In this document: in pieces, positions 1 through 5,944 of the stretch
How positions within the stretch are numbered: the stretch's first letter is position 1
How the letters are laid out: the number at the start of each line of letters is the position of its first letter
From: Chamaesiphon sp.
Lineage (GTDB): Bacteria > Cyanobacteriota > Cyanobacteriia > Cyanobacteriales > Chamaesiphonaceae
Direction: 5' to 3'
Length of the DNA stretch: 12,408 nucleotides
Assembly (NCBI GenBank): GCA_026786125.1
Contig: JAJAYU010000078.1
Span: 1-12,408 of the forward strand
Made by a program: the position numbers and the translations under genes
The notes under the pieces: model-generated
What the model was told of the DNA's origin: nothing
The model's database searches: none
The model's input: the letters and a program-made list of their open reading frames with translations, nothing else

Positions 1-7
1 AAAACCC

Positions 8-35
8 AATTATCAATTATCAATTATCAATTATT
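8..35. repeat. Heptamer tandem repeat (AATTATC)4
   Basis: Three exact copies of AATTATC are followed by one copy with a final T, ending eight bases before the hemB start codon. Short heptanucleotide tandem repeats are a known feature of cyanobacterial intergenic DNA. This one sits where the hemB ribosome-binding site would be, and no Shine-Dalgarno sequence is visible there. Confidence 0.8.
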
Positions 36-43
36 TACTGATT

Positions 44-1060
44 ATGCCCCCCTCCCCCACTAATTCCGACAGCCAACTCTCACTCACCAAACGCCCTCGC
101 CGCCTGCGCCGCAATCCCAGTATCCGCAGCCTAGTTAGCGAAACCAAGCTCACCGTTGACGACCTTATTTATCCCATGTTTGTGATGGAAGGTGAAAATC
201 AGCGGGTAGAAATCGTCTCAATGCCAGGTTGCTATCGTTATAGTCTAGACCTGCTACTAGTTGAAATTGCTGAATTATATACCCTCGGCGTTAAAGCCGT
301 CGCCCTATTTCCCGTCGTCTCTGAATCCAAGAAAGATGACAATGGCACCGAGAGCTACAACCCCGCAGGATTAGCTCAACAGGCTGTTAAAGCAATTAAA
401 GCTCAAACTCCAGGCACGATCGTCATCACCGATGTTGCACTCGATCCTTTCACCACCCACGGACATGATGGGGTGATTGATGAGCATGGTGTGATCCTCA
501 ACGATGAGACTGTCGAAATTCTAGTCAAAATGGCTGTTTCCCAAGCACAAGCTGGCTGCGACATGGTTGCACCCTCAGACATGATGGATGGACGAATTGG
601 TGCCATCCGGCGCGGATTAGATGCCAATGGCTTTACCGATGTAGCGATTATGGCGTACTCCGCCAAATATGCTTCGGCTTATTATGGCCCCTTCCGCGAC
701 GCGCTAGACTCTGCCCCCAAATTTGGTGACAAGAAAACTTACCAAATGGACCCAGCCAATGCCCGTGAAGCCCTCACCGAAATCGAACTCGACATCGCCG
801 AAGGTGCAGATATTGTCATGGTCAAACCTGCGCTGGCATACCTGGACATCATTCACCAAGTCAAGGCCAATTGTAACGTGCCTGTTGCCGCTTATAATGT
901 GAGTGGTGAGTATTCAATGATCAAAGCAGCCGCCCAACTCGGCTGGATTGATGAGCAAAAAATTGTGATGGAAACGCTGCTAAGTATCAAGCGGGCTGGT
1001 GCCGATTTAATTCTCACCTATTTTGCCAAGGATGTTGCCTTGATTTTGCAGAAGAAGTAG
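44..1060 (+). CDS. hemB: Delta-aminolevulinic acid dehydratase (porphobilinogen synthase)
   Basis: HemB condenses two 5-aminolevulinate molecules to porphobilinogen, the first common step to heme, chlorophyll, phycobilins and cobalamin; the enzyme is a cytosolic octamer. The 338-residue length is normal for the family. The two Schiff-base lysines are visible at K208 ([15 protein letters not shown]) and K261 ([10 protein letters not shown]). At residues 130-143 the zinc-type DxCxC...HC pattern is replaced by [14 protein letters not shown]. Alanine and aspartates (A132, D134, D142) stand where zinc enzymes have three cysteines, as in the Mg-dependent, Asp-rich form of plants and cyanobacteria. 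The first ~25 residues are a basic, proline- and serine-rich extension before the conserved core. The ATG at 44 is the only good start inside the window; no Shine-Dalgarno is seen and a heptamer array lies just upstream. The next gene on this strand starts 245 bases downstream. Confidence 0.97.
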   Translation: MPPSPTNSDSQLSLTKRPRRLRRNPSIRSLVSETKLTVDDLIYPMFVMEGENQRVEIVSMPGCYRYSLDLLLVEIAELYTLGVKAVALFPVVSESKKDDNGTESYNPAGLAQQAVKAIKAQTPGTIVITDVALDPFTTHGHDGVIDEHGVILNDETVEILVKMAVSQAQAGCDMVAPSDMMDGRIGAIRRGLDANGFTDVAIMAYSAKYASAYYGPFRDALDSAPKFGDKKTYQMDPANAREALTEIELDIAEGADIVMVKPALAYLDIIHQVKANCNVPVAAYNVSGEYSMIKAAAQLGWIDEQKIVMETLLSIKRAGADLILTYFAKDVALILQKK

Positions 1061-1068
1061 GTCGTTGA

Positions 1069-1163
1069 ATTAAGGGCACCTCTATACAAGTTGCCTGTAG
1101 GGGAGCCCTTAATGGGTACCCGGAGATCTACGCCTACACTAATGCTTTCGTACTAGTGTAGGC
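1069..1163. other. Structured intergenic segment with two perfect inverted repeats
   Basis: The hemB-dnaJ gap holds two perfect inverted repeats. The first is 9 bp, ATTAAGGGC (1069-1077) with GCCCTTAAT (1105-1113), around a 27-base loop. The second is 10 bp, GCCTACACTA (1132-1141) with TAGTGTAGGC (1154-1163), around a 12-base loop. Between them lie the palindromes GGGTACCC (1114-1121) and AGATCT (1124-1129). Neither hairpin is followed by a T run, so a classical rho-independent terminator for hemB is not supported. It could be a structured 5' leader of dnaJ, a small RNA or a miniature repeat; I do not recognise a known riboswitch or RNA family. The rest of the gap (1164-1305) is AT-rich with no convincing promoter. 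Confidence 0.5.
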
Positions 1164-1305
1164 TGTAAGAATACAAGACTTGCCTCAAAATTGAGTGATT
1201 ATGGATCTATGAATTTTGCAAGTAATTAGGGAACAATAAAGAATAACTGGCAAACATCAAACATCTACATCCAAGCACTCACTATTTATTAGCCACTGAC
1301 TCAAT

Positions 1306-2337
1306 ATGGCAGCGACAAACTTTCGGGACTACTACGCGCTCTTAGGAGTGAATAAGAACGCCAGCGCAGACGACATCAAAAAGGCATATCGGGGACTAGC
1401 ACGTAAATATCATCCAGATCTCAATCCAGGGGATAATGTTGCAGAAGCAAAATTCAAAGAAATCACCGAAGCCAACGAAGTCCTCTCCGATCCTGACAAG
1501 CGTAGCCAGTACGATAAGTTTGGCCAATACTGGAAACAATCCGAACAGCCTAGTAATAATACTCGATCGACCACCCGCCGCACAGCAAATACTCCGCCTG
1601 GGGATTTCAACGCAGTTGATTTTGGTCAATATAACAACTTTGACGACTTTGTGAACGAGCTACTAGGTCGTTTTAATAATAATTCAACTGCTGGTAATTC
1701 GGCTCCGCCCAAATCCACAGGTGCGAAAACTACGACAACCAATAAGACTGTCACCGATCCTGGTAGTAGTGCCAGCACAAATAATAGTACAGCAAACGTC
1801 GGTGGCGATCGCGAAGCCACGATCGAACTATCCCTCTCGGAAGCCTTCAAAGGCGTTCAAAAAAGTTTTAATCTCGGCACTGAAACGATCAAAGTCCGCA
1901 TTCCAGGTGGTGCCAAAGCGGGTAGCCGCATTCGCGTGCGTGGCAAAGGAAATGCGACTACTTACAACAAACAGCGCGGTGACTTATATCTCACCGTCGA
2001 ACTGCAACCTCATCCATTCTTTCGACTCGATGGCGAACAACTCATCTGTGAAGTCCCAGTCACCCCCGATGAGGCTGTGCTCGGTGCCCAAATTGAAATT
2101 CCCACTCCAGATGGGATGGTCACAGTTAATGTGCCTGCTGGAGTCCGATCTGGTCAATCACTTAGGCTACGGGGCAAAGGCTGGGCAAATCCACGCGGCG
2201 AACGTGGCGATCAATTAGCCAAAATCATCATCGATACGCCCAAAACCATCAGCGTTGCCGAACGTGAGCTATACGAGCAGATTCGGACTGCGCGGACTTA
2301 CAATCCAAGGAATCACTTTACTCAAGTAATTCTTTAA
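1306..2337 (+). CDS. dnaJ: DnaJ/CbpA-type J-domain co-chaperone lacking the zinc finger
   Basis: This Hsp40 co-chaperone stimulates the ATPase of DnaK and delivers unfolded clients to it in the cytosol. It has 343 residues. The J domain covers roughly residues 8-72 with the essential HPD at 36-38 ([10 protein letters not shown]). A flexible linker rich in Asn, Thr, Ser and Gly follows (about 80-165) in place of the CxxCxGxG zinc finger of class A DnaJ, so this is a class B (CbpA-like) protein. The two beta-sandwich substrate-binding domains run from about 168 ([14 protein letters not shown]) to 312, with [19 protein letters not shown] and [19 protein letters not shown] as the paired hallmark motifs. 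The ATG at 1306 places the J domain normally at the N-terminus; no clear Shine-Dalgarno is seen. Its TAA abuts the ATG of rsmD, so the two are probably co-transcribed. Cyanobacteria carry several DnaJ paralogues and which one this is cannot be told here. Confidence 0.95.
   Translation: MAATNFRDYYALLGVNKNASADDIKKAYRGLARKYHPDLNPGDNVAEAKFKEITEANEVLSDPDKRSQYDKFGQYWKQSEQPSNNTRSTTRRTANTPPGDFNAVDFGQYNNFDDFVNELLGRFNNNSTAGNSAPPKSTGAKTTTTNKTVTDPGSSASTNNSTANVGGDREATIELSLSEAFKGVQKSFNLGTETIKVRIPGGAKAGSRIRVRGKGNATTYNKQRGDLYLTVELQPHPFFRLDGEQLICEVPVTPDEAVLGAQIEIPTPDGMVTVNVPAGVRSGQSLRLRGKGWANPRGERGDQLAKIIIDTPKTISVAERELYEQIRTARTYNPRNHFTQVIL
1805..1812. repeat. HIP1 octamer GCGATCGC
   Basis: Exact copy of the highly iterated palindrome of cyanobacterial genomes, inside dnaJ just before the C-terminal domain coding sequence. 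Confidence 0.85.
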
Positions 2338-2904
2338 ATGACTATCCGCATCTACGGCAATCGAGAACTAAAAACATTGCCAGGATTGGAAACTAGACCT
2401 ACTCCGGCACGAGTGCGGCAGGCTTTGTTTAATGTGTGGCAAGGATCGATCTCTGGTTGTCGGTGGTTGGATCTGTGTAGCGGTAGTGGGGCGATGGGTG
2501 CAGAGGCTCTGTGTCGGGAAGCCAAGCTTGTGATTGGGATCGAGCGATCGAGTGCAGCTTGCGATATTATTGAACAAAACTGGAACAAGGTTGCGCGCAC
2601 ATCCCAGCATTTTCAACTCTTGCGCGGGGATATTATCACACGGTTGGGTGATTTGGTCGGACAACAGTTCGATCGAATCTATTTCGATCCACCCTATGCT
2701 GGAGGATTATATCAGCCTGTATTGGCGGCTATTGATCGATATCAAATTCTAGCTCCAATGGGTGAGATCGCCGTCGAACATAGTCCAGATCAGACAATTA
2801 GCACCTTACCAGTCGATCTACCAAACCTCAAACTTTGTCGCCATAAAAACTATGGCAACACATCAATATCTTTTTTTGAAGCAGATAGGCTGACAGGCGG
2901 ATAA
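2338..2904 (+). CDS. rsmD: 16S rRNA (guanine(966)-N(2))-methyltransferase
   Basis: RsmD transfers a methyl group from S-adenosylmethionine to N2 of G966 in 16S rRNA during 30S assembly. The 188-residue length is typical. The N-terminal RIYGNRELKTLPGLETRPT matches the family signature around the conserved RPT..R region (21-27). SAM-binding motif I is DLCSGSGAMGAEAL at 45-58, an acidic motif II is seen at IGIERS (66-71), and the N6/N2-type catalytic DPPY is at 117-120 (IYFDPPYAGG). The ATG directly follows the TAA of dnaJ with no spacer and no separate Shine-Dalgarno, which suggests translational coupling. The gene ends 46 bases before the convergent petG, in a gap made almost wholly of a heptamer repeat. 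Confidence 0.95.
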   Translation: MTIRIYGNRELKTLPGLETRPTPARVRQALFNVWQGSISGCRWLDLCSGSGAMGAEALCREAKLVIGIERSSAACDIIEQNWNKVARTSQHFQLLRGDIITRLGDLVGQQFDRIYFDPPYAGGLYQPVLAAIDRYQILAPMGEIAVEHSPDQTISTLPVDLPNLKLCRHKNYGNTSISFFEADRLTGG

Positions 2905-2916
2905 ACGAATAGCAAA

Positions 2917-2947
2917 CTATCCCCTATCCGCTATCCTCTATCCCCTA
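2917..2947. repeat. Heptamer tandem repeat (CTATCCN)4 between convergent genes
   Basis: The units are CTATCCC, CTATCCG, CTATCCT and CTATCCC, followed by a partial CTA. Only the seventh base varies. The array fills most of the 46-base gap between the convergent rsmD and petG stop codons. No hairpin terminator is visible there. Confidence 0.8.
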
Positions 2948-2950
2948 AAA

Positions 2951-3064
2951 CTACAGCCCAACTTGGTCGCCACGCTTGTATTGCATGTAAGCTGCGACAA
3001 ACAAGCCAGCAAGAGTAATGAAAACTAAGCCAAGCACAATTCCGGCTAGTAATGGTTCTACCAC
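2951..3064 (-). CDS. petG: Cytochrome b6f complex subunit 5 (PetG)
   Basis: PetG is a small single-span thylakoid membrane subunit required for assembly and stability of the cytochrome b6f complex, which passes electrons from plastoquinol to plastocyanin or cytochrome c6. Reading the minus strand from GTG at 3064 gives 37 residues beginning [14 protein letters not shown] and ending YKRGDQVGL. This is the canonical PetG layout: a short acidic N-terminus, one transmembrane helix at about residues 5-25, then a basic QYKRG tail. The length matches the family (37-38 aa). The start is GTG; a good Shine-Dalgarno, CGGAG, lies seven bases upstream (plus-strand 3072-3076). The gene converges on rsmD and diverges from cytM. 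A longer overlapping minus-strand reading frame (2931-3206) is a frame shadow of it. Confidence 0.95.
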   Translation of the reverse strand: MVEPLLAGIVLGLVFITLAGLFVAAYMQYKRGDQVGL

Positions 3065-3368
3065 GTTGAGACTCCGTATTAATTAAAATAATTTCTTCTA
3101 GCGTATCGGGTTTAGGGGGGATGACGCAAGATACTTGGACTGACTTTAGGATATTTTGCGGTATTTTGACATCTTTTGTCCTTCCCACTGCCCAAATCAT
3201 CGACAAATAACTTTACAATTAGATAAGAAGCTTAAGATATTTAAGAAATGTTTCACAAGTCTGAGATTTGTGGATAAAATATTAAGTGTAGACAATAGAC
3301 TCCAGTGCTAAACCTACACTTTCACTTCAGCATCTTTAATATAACTTCATCTATAAAGTAGGCACGTC
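3065..3368. promoter_or_regulatory. Divergent petG / cytM intergenic region
   Basis: These 304 AT-rich bases separate petG (leftward) from cytM (rightward) and must hold both promoters if neither gene is read from further away. The clearest structure is a perfect 8-bp inverted repeat, AAGTGTAG (3284-3291) and CTACACTT (3314-3321), 22 bases apart, about 50 bases before the cytM start. On the plus strand TTGTGG (3269-3274) followed 17 bases later by GACAAT (3292-3297) is a weak promoter candidate. No additional coding frame stands out, and no confident sigma-70 pair for petG was found. Confidence 0.4.
3072..3076 (-). promoter_or_regulatory. Shine-Dalgarno of petG
   Basis: On the minus strand CGGAG precedes the GTG start with seven bases between. 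It is one of the few clear ribosome-binding sites in the window and it fixes the non-ATG start of petG. Confidence 0.7.
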
Positions 3369-3746
3369 TTGGATATTCGACTACCTAAACTCAGACAGAC
3401 ATCGTGGCAGCAGATTGGATCGATCGTGATGGCTGGCTTGTCGATCTGTCTATGCGCGATCCTTGGCTGGCACTCGCTTCACGAATCCAATCCTTATATT
3501 ACTGGTGTACTGGCAAAGACAGGCGATCCGACCCTCGGACATGCGATCTTTCAAATCAACTGTAGTGGCTGTCACGGGCTAGATGCAGGCGGACGAGTTG
3601 GCCCCAGTCTCCGCGAAATTTCCAAGCGTAAATCACCCCACAGTTTGATCGAGCAAGTCATCAGTGGCAACACTCCCCCCATGCCCCAGTTTCAGCCCAA
3701 CCAGCAAGAAATGGCCGATCTGCTCAGTTATTTGGCTCGGCTTTAG
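3369..3746 (+). CDS. cytM: Cytochrome cM (membrane-anchored c-type cytochrome)
   Basis: This is a small c-type cytochrome of the cyanobacterial cytochrome cM family, which works at the interface of photosynthetic and respiratory electron transport; its exact partner is still debated. A hydrophobic segment at about residues 16-34 acts as signal or anchor and places the heme domain on the lumenal or periplasmic side. The heme-binding motif CSGCH is at 65-69, and the axial methionine is M105 in the family-specific string GNTPPMPQFQP. The domain ends with the usual helix MADLLSYLARL. The 125-residue frame starts at TTG (3369) with a weak AGTAGG six bases upstream. ATG at 3429 (residue 21) is possible but would cut into the hydrophobic segment. 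The gene diverges from petG and converges on folC. Confidence 0.9.
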   Translation: MDIRLPKLRQTSWQQIGSIVMAGLSICLCAILGWHSLHESNPYITGVLAKTGDPTLGHAIFQINCSGCHGLDAGGRVGPSLREISKRKSPHSLIEQVISGNTPPMPQFQPNQQEMADLLSYLARL

Positions 3747-3757
3747 GCTTTAGATCT

Positions 3758-3811
3758 GTAGGTTGGGTTGAAGAATGTTGGCGGAGCCTCTCCTTCAGGA
3801 GACAACCCAAC
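3758..3811. repeat. Nested palindromic repeat between cytM and folC
   Basis: An outer 9-bp inverted repeat, GTTGGGTTG (3762-3770) with CAACCCAAC (3803-3811), encloses a 5-bp hairpin, TCTCC (3789-3793) with GGAGA (3798-3802) around TTCA. The leading GTAGGTTGGGTTG and the inner GCGGAGCCTCTCC resemble two dispersed repeat families that I recall from cyanobacterial intergenic DNA. It lies between two convergent stop codons and may also act as a bidirectional terminator, although T runs are lacking. Confidence 0.6.
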
Positions 3812-3826
3812 ACACTCAACCAAAGT

Positions 3827-5146
3827 TTATTGCTCTAATTTCAGGAAATAACCGAGCAGATACAAAGAACCACAGAGAACTGGTTGATGGGTCGCCGTAG
3901 TCGTCATCGCAGCAGTTAATCCAGTGGTCAGATTCGCGTATGTATCGATCGAATCTAAACTATCAGATACCGATCGAGCCATAGCCGCAAGTTCAGCCGG
4001 ATCTGCGGAGCTATGATCGGGCACAGGGACGAGATATAATCGATCGCCAGGTCGTAGTAAGGCTTGAAAAATTTCTAGGTGTGATTTGGTCGAGAGCATC
4101 CCCATCACCCAACTAATTGGCATATTGAGAGTATCGACATATTGACGCAAAGCGATGGCAGCGGCTGGGTTGTGAGCACCATCGATCAATAATTTGCGAT
4201 CGAGCCAAGTCGTCCATTGAATTCGCCCTCGCCATTGCGTATTTGCCATTCCTGTGACGATCGCCTGATCACTAATTTTCCATCCCGATTGGCGTAATGT
4301 CTGGATCGTGGCGATCGCAATTGCTGAATTAGTCAATTGCATCTCACCGAGCAATGCTAGGGGATATTCAATCCCTCCAGATTCGACCCAGGGCAGTGAA
4401 TCTGATGATAATAGGGTTTCTGGTGTCGATCGGGATTTTGGTGTCTTGATGGCAGGTTTAACCCAGGTTGCGGGACAATTTAGGGCGGCGATCCGTTCGG
4501 CAACTACTGCGTTTGCATCAGGCGGCAGAGTGCCAATAATTGCCGGACAATTGGGTTTGAGGATACCTGCTTTTTCGCCTGCAATCTTGGCGATGGTATC
4601 ACCGAGTTGTTGCCAGTGGTCGAGATCGATCGATACAATAATCGTTGCTAGAGGTTTGTCACAGACATTAGTAGCATCGAGTCTACCGCCCAATCCTACC
4701 TCAATCACCGCGATATCAACCTGGGACTGAGCAAAGTATAACCACATTGCCGCCGTCACGATCTCAAACTGAGTGGGAATGGGCGTTGTGGGGTCGATTG
4801 CGGCAATAACTCGATCGAGTGCAGTTACCGCAGACTCGTTACTAATTGGTTCGTCGTTGATACAAATCCGCTCATTCCAATCAACTAAGTGCGGTGACGT
4901 ATATCTACCGACTCGATATCCAGCCTCAGTAAGAATCGTCGAAAGATAGGCACAGACAGAACCTTTGCCATTAGTCCCCGCCACATGAATAATCGGTACA
5001 GCTAAATGAGGAGCATCGAGCGCGCTCAATAAAGTCTGAATCCGGCTCAGTCCCAGATTTACGCCAAATTGATGAAACGGTGCCAATAATCGATCGATCG
5101 CTGAAATTAGGTTAGTCACGGTGTGATAGTTAGAGAATATTTGCAA
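3827..5146 (-). CDS. folC: Bifunctional folylpolyglutamate synthase / dihydrofolate synthase
   Basis: FolC adds L-glutamate to dihydropteroate to make dihydrofolate and then extends tetrahydrofolates with further glutamates, using ATP, in the cytosol. It has 439 residues, normal for the Mur-ligase-like family. The P-loop is HVAGTNGKGS (about 54-63). The conserved EVGLGGRLDATN is at 149-160, EKAGI at 191-195, and the second-domain motif IDGAHNPAA at 321-329. The longest frame begins at TTG (5146), and a GTG at 5119 (residue 10) is an alternative. The ATG at 5154 is out of frame, and no Shine-Dalgarno supports either in-frame start. The core alignment begins near residue 12, so both starts keep the whole domain. 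Neighbours are cytM (convergent) and a secreted protein gene (divergent); no other folate gene is nearby. Confidence 0.95.
   Translation of the reverse strand: MQIFSNYHTVTNLISAIDRLLAPFHQFGVNLGLSRIQTLLSALDAPHLAVPIIHVAGTNGKGSVCAYLSTILTEAGYRVGRYTSPHLVDWNERICINDEPISNESAVTALDRVIAAIDPTTPIPTQFEIVTAAMWLYFAQSQVDIAVIEVGLGGRLDATNVCDKPLATIIVSIDLDHWQQLGDTIAKIAGEKAGILKPNCPAIIGTLPPDANAVVAERIAALNCPATWVKPAIKTPKSRSTPETLLSSDSLPWVESGGIEYPLALLGEMQLTNSAIAIATIQTLRQSGWKISDQAIVTGMANTQWRGRIQWTTWLDRKLLIDGAHNPAAAIALRQYVDTLNMPISWVMGMLSTKSHLEIFQALLRPGDRLYLVPVPDHSSADPAELAAMARSVSDSLDSIDTYANLTTGLTAAMTTTATHQPVLCGSLYLLGYFLKLEQ
4311..4318. repeat. HIP1 octamer GCGATCGC
   Basis: Exact HIP1 palindrome inside folC. Confidence 0.85.
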
Positions 5147-5391
5147 ATATTCATTTTAAATATTTTTTGTCCTGAAGAGTCTAGAGATCGTGTGTATATA
5201 GATTCAGCAGGCACAATTCAATCTGGAACATTCCACAATTCGGTAGCGTCAAGTTTAGTAATCAGGCAAAAATTATAACCTGAATGCTCAATTTAAACGA
5301 CATTCAGATTTGGAATGGCTGTTCTCTAGCACAGAGAAGGCACCAAGAAAAAGTTTGGTTGAGCTAATTTACTTAAAATGGGAAACTGAAA
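5147..5391. promoter_or_regulatory. Divergent folC / barrel-protein intergenic region
   Basis: These 245 AT-rich bases contain a 7-bp inverted repeat, CTGAATG (5280-5286) with CATTCAG (5301-5307), and a 6-bp hairpin, TTCTCT (5322-5327) with AGAGAA (5333-5338) around AGCAC. Both precede the rightward gene. TATAAC (5274-5279) is a possible -10 hexamer without a convincing -35. If it is real, the rightward mRNA would carry a leader of about 100 bases containing both inverted repeats. No coding frame is supported. Confidence 0.35.
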
Positions 5392-5859
5392 ATGAAAAAG
5401 AATATCGTTGCTTTAGTTATGCTTTGTTCCTCAGTTGCTACTCTAGCAATGAGTGCTCCTGCTAGAGCTGGAATGGGTACAAATACTGTCGGTCCATCAT
5501 TATTGATTAATAACGGAACCACTGCAATTGGTGTTGATTCTAAGTTTGGTATTAGTGACAATATCTCAATTCGTCCAGTAGTATATTTTCCCAACGGTGG
5601 AACACTCTTTGGTGCATTTTTGACTTATGACTTCGATGTAAGCCGTTCTAGCAAGCTTCAAATCACGCCTTATCTTGGTGGTGGTGTACTATTTGCTTCT
5701 TCTAATAATGGTGGTAGCACTAATACTCAGACATACCTCACTGGTGGTGCTGATTTTGGTATCTCTGATAGCGTAGATCTCAAAGCTGCCTTGAACGTGC
5801 CATTAAGCTCCAATAACTCAAGCACTGCTGTTAGCCTCGGTGCTGGTTTCAAGTTCTAG
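5392..5859 (+). CDS. Small secreted outer-membrane beta-barrel-like protein
   Basis: I cannot assign this 155-residue protein to a named gene. Residues 1-26 form a classical signal peptide: MKKN, a hydrophobic core, then APARA with likely cleavage before G27. The mature ~129 residues are rich in Gly, Ser, Asn and Thr. They show alternating-hydrophobicity stretches typical of beta-hairpins (for example SIRPVVYFPNGGTLFGAFLTY and LQITPYLGGGVLF). The protein ends in GAGFKF, and a C-terminal aromatic residue is the usual recognition signal of outer-membrane barrels. Its length would suit a six- to eight-strand barrel. The gene uses many GGT, GCT and ACT codons, which suggests good expression, and has no CGATCG motif, unlike its neighbours. 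Start at ATG 5392, with GGGAA about nine bases upstream. A hairpin and a terminator follow, so it is probably transcribed alone. Confidence 0.85.
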   Translation: MKKNIVALVMLCSSVATLAMSAPARAGMGTNTVGPSLLINNGTTAIGVDSKFGISDNISIRPVVYFPNGGTLFGAFLTYDFDVSRSSKLQITPYLGGGVLFASSNNGGSTNTQTYLTGGADFGISDSVDLKAALNVPLSSNNSSTAVSLGAGFKF

Positions 5860-5874
5860 GATTTTAACTATGAT

Positions 5875-5906
5875 GAAGATATTTCAGTCAAGCCTGAAAT
5901 ATCTTC
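5875..5906 (+). other. Perfect 13-bp hairpin downstream of the barrel-protein gene
   Basis: GAAGATATTTCAG (5875-5887) pairs perfectly with CTGAAATATCTTC (5894-5906) around a six-base loop. It begins 15 bases after the stop codon at 5857-5859. No T run follows, so it is better read as a 3'-end stabilising stem or processing site than as a terminator by itself. A second, terminator-like hairpin follows directly. Confidence 0.6.
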
Positions 5907-5916
5907 CTAGATTGAC

Positions 5917-5944
5917 AGCCTTCTCTAAACTAGAGGAGGCTTTT
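5917..5944 (+). terminator. Rho-independent terminator of the barrel-protein gene
   Basis: AGCCTTCTC (5917-5925) pairs with GAGGAGGCT (5933-5941) as nine base pairs, one of them G-U, around a seven-base loop. Four T residues end the structure (5941-5944). The signal fits the plus strand only. Its right arm and loop lie within the end of the minus-strand trmD coding region, so convergent transcripts overlap here. Confidence 0.7.

Noticed and set aside
8..35. CRISPR-like array
   Set aside because: The units are contiguous heptamers without spacers; no cas gene in the window.
1132..1163. tRNA or rho-independent terminator
   Set aside because: One stem only with no cloverleaf, and no T run follows the stem.
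1721..2218. 165-codon plus-strand frame inside dnaJ
   Set aside because: Alternate-frame shadow; the dnaJ frame carries all conserved motifs.
2931..3206. 91-codon minus-strand frame over petG
   Set aside because: Its sequence has no family resemblance, while the overlapping 37-codon frame is a clear PetG with a Shine-Dalgarno.
4308..4730. 140-codon plus-strand frame inside folC
   Set aside because: Antisense shadow of a well-supported folC, with no motifs.
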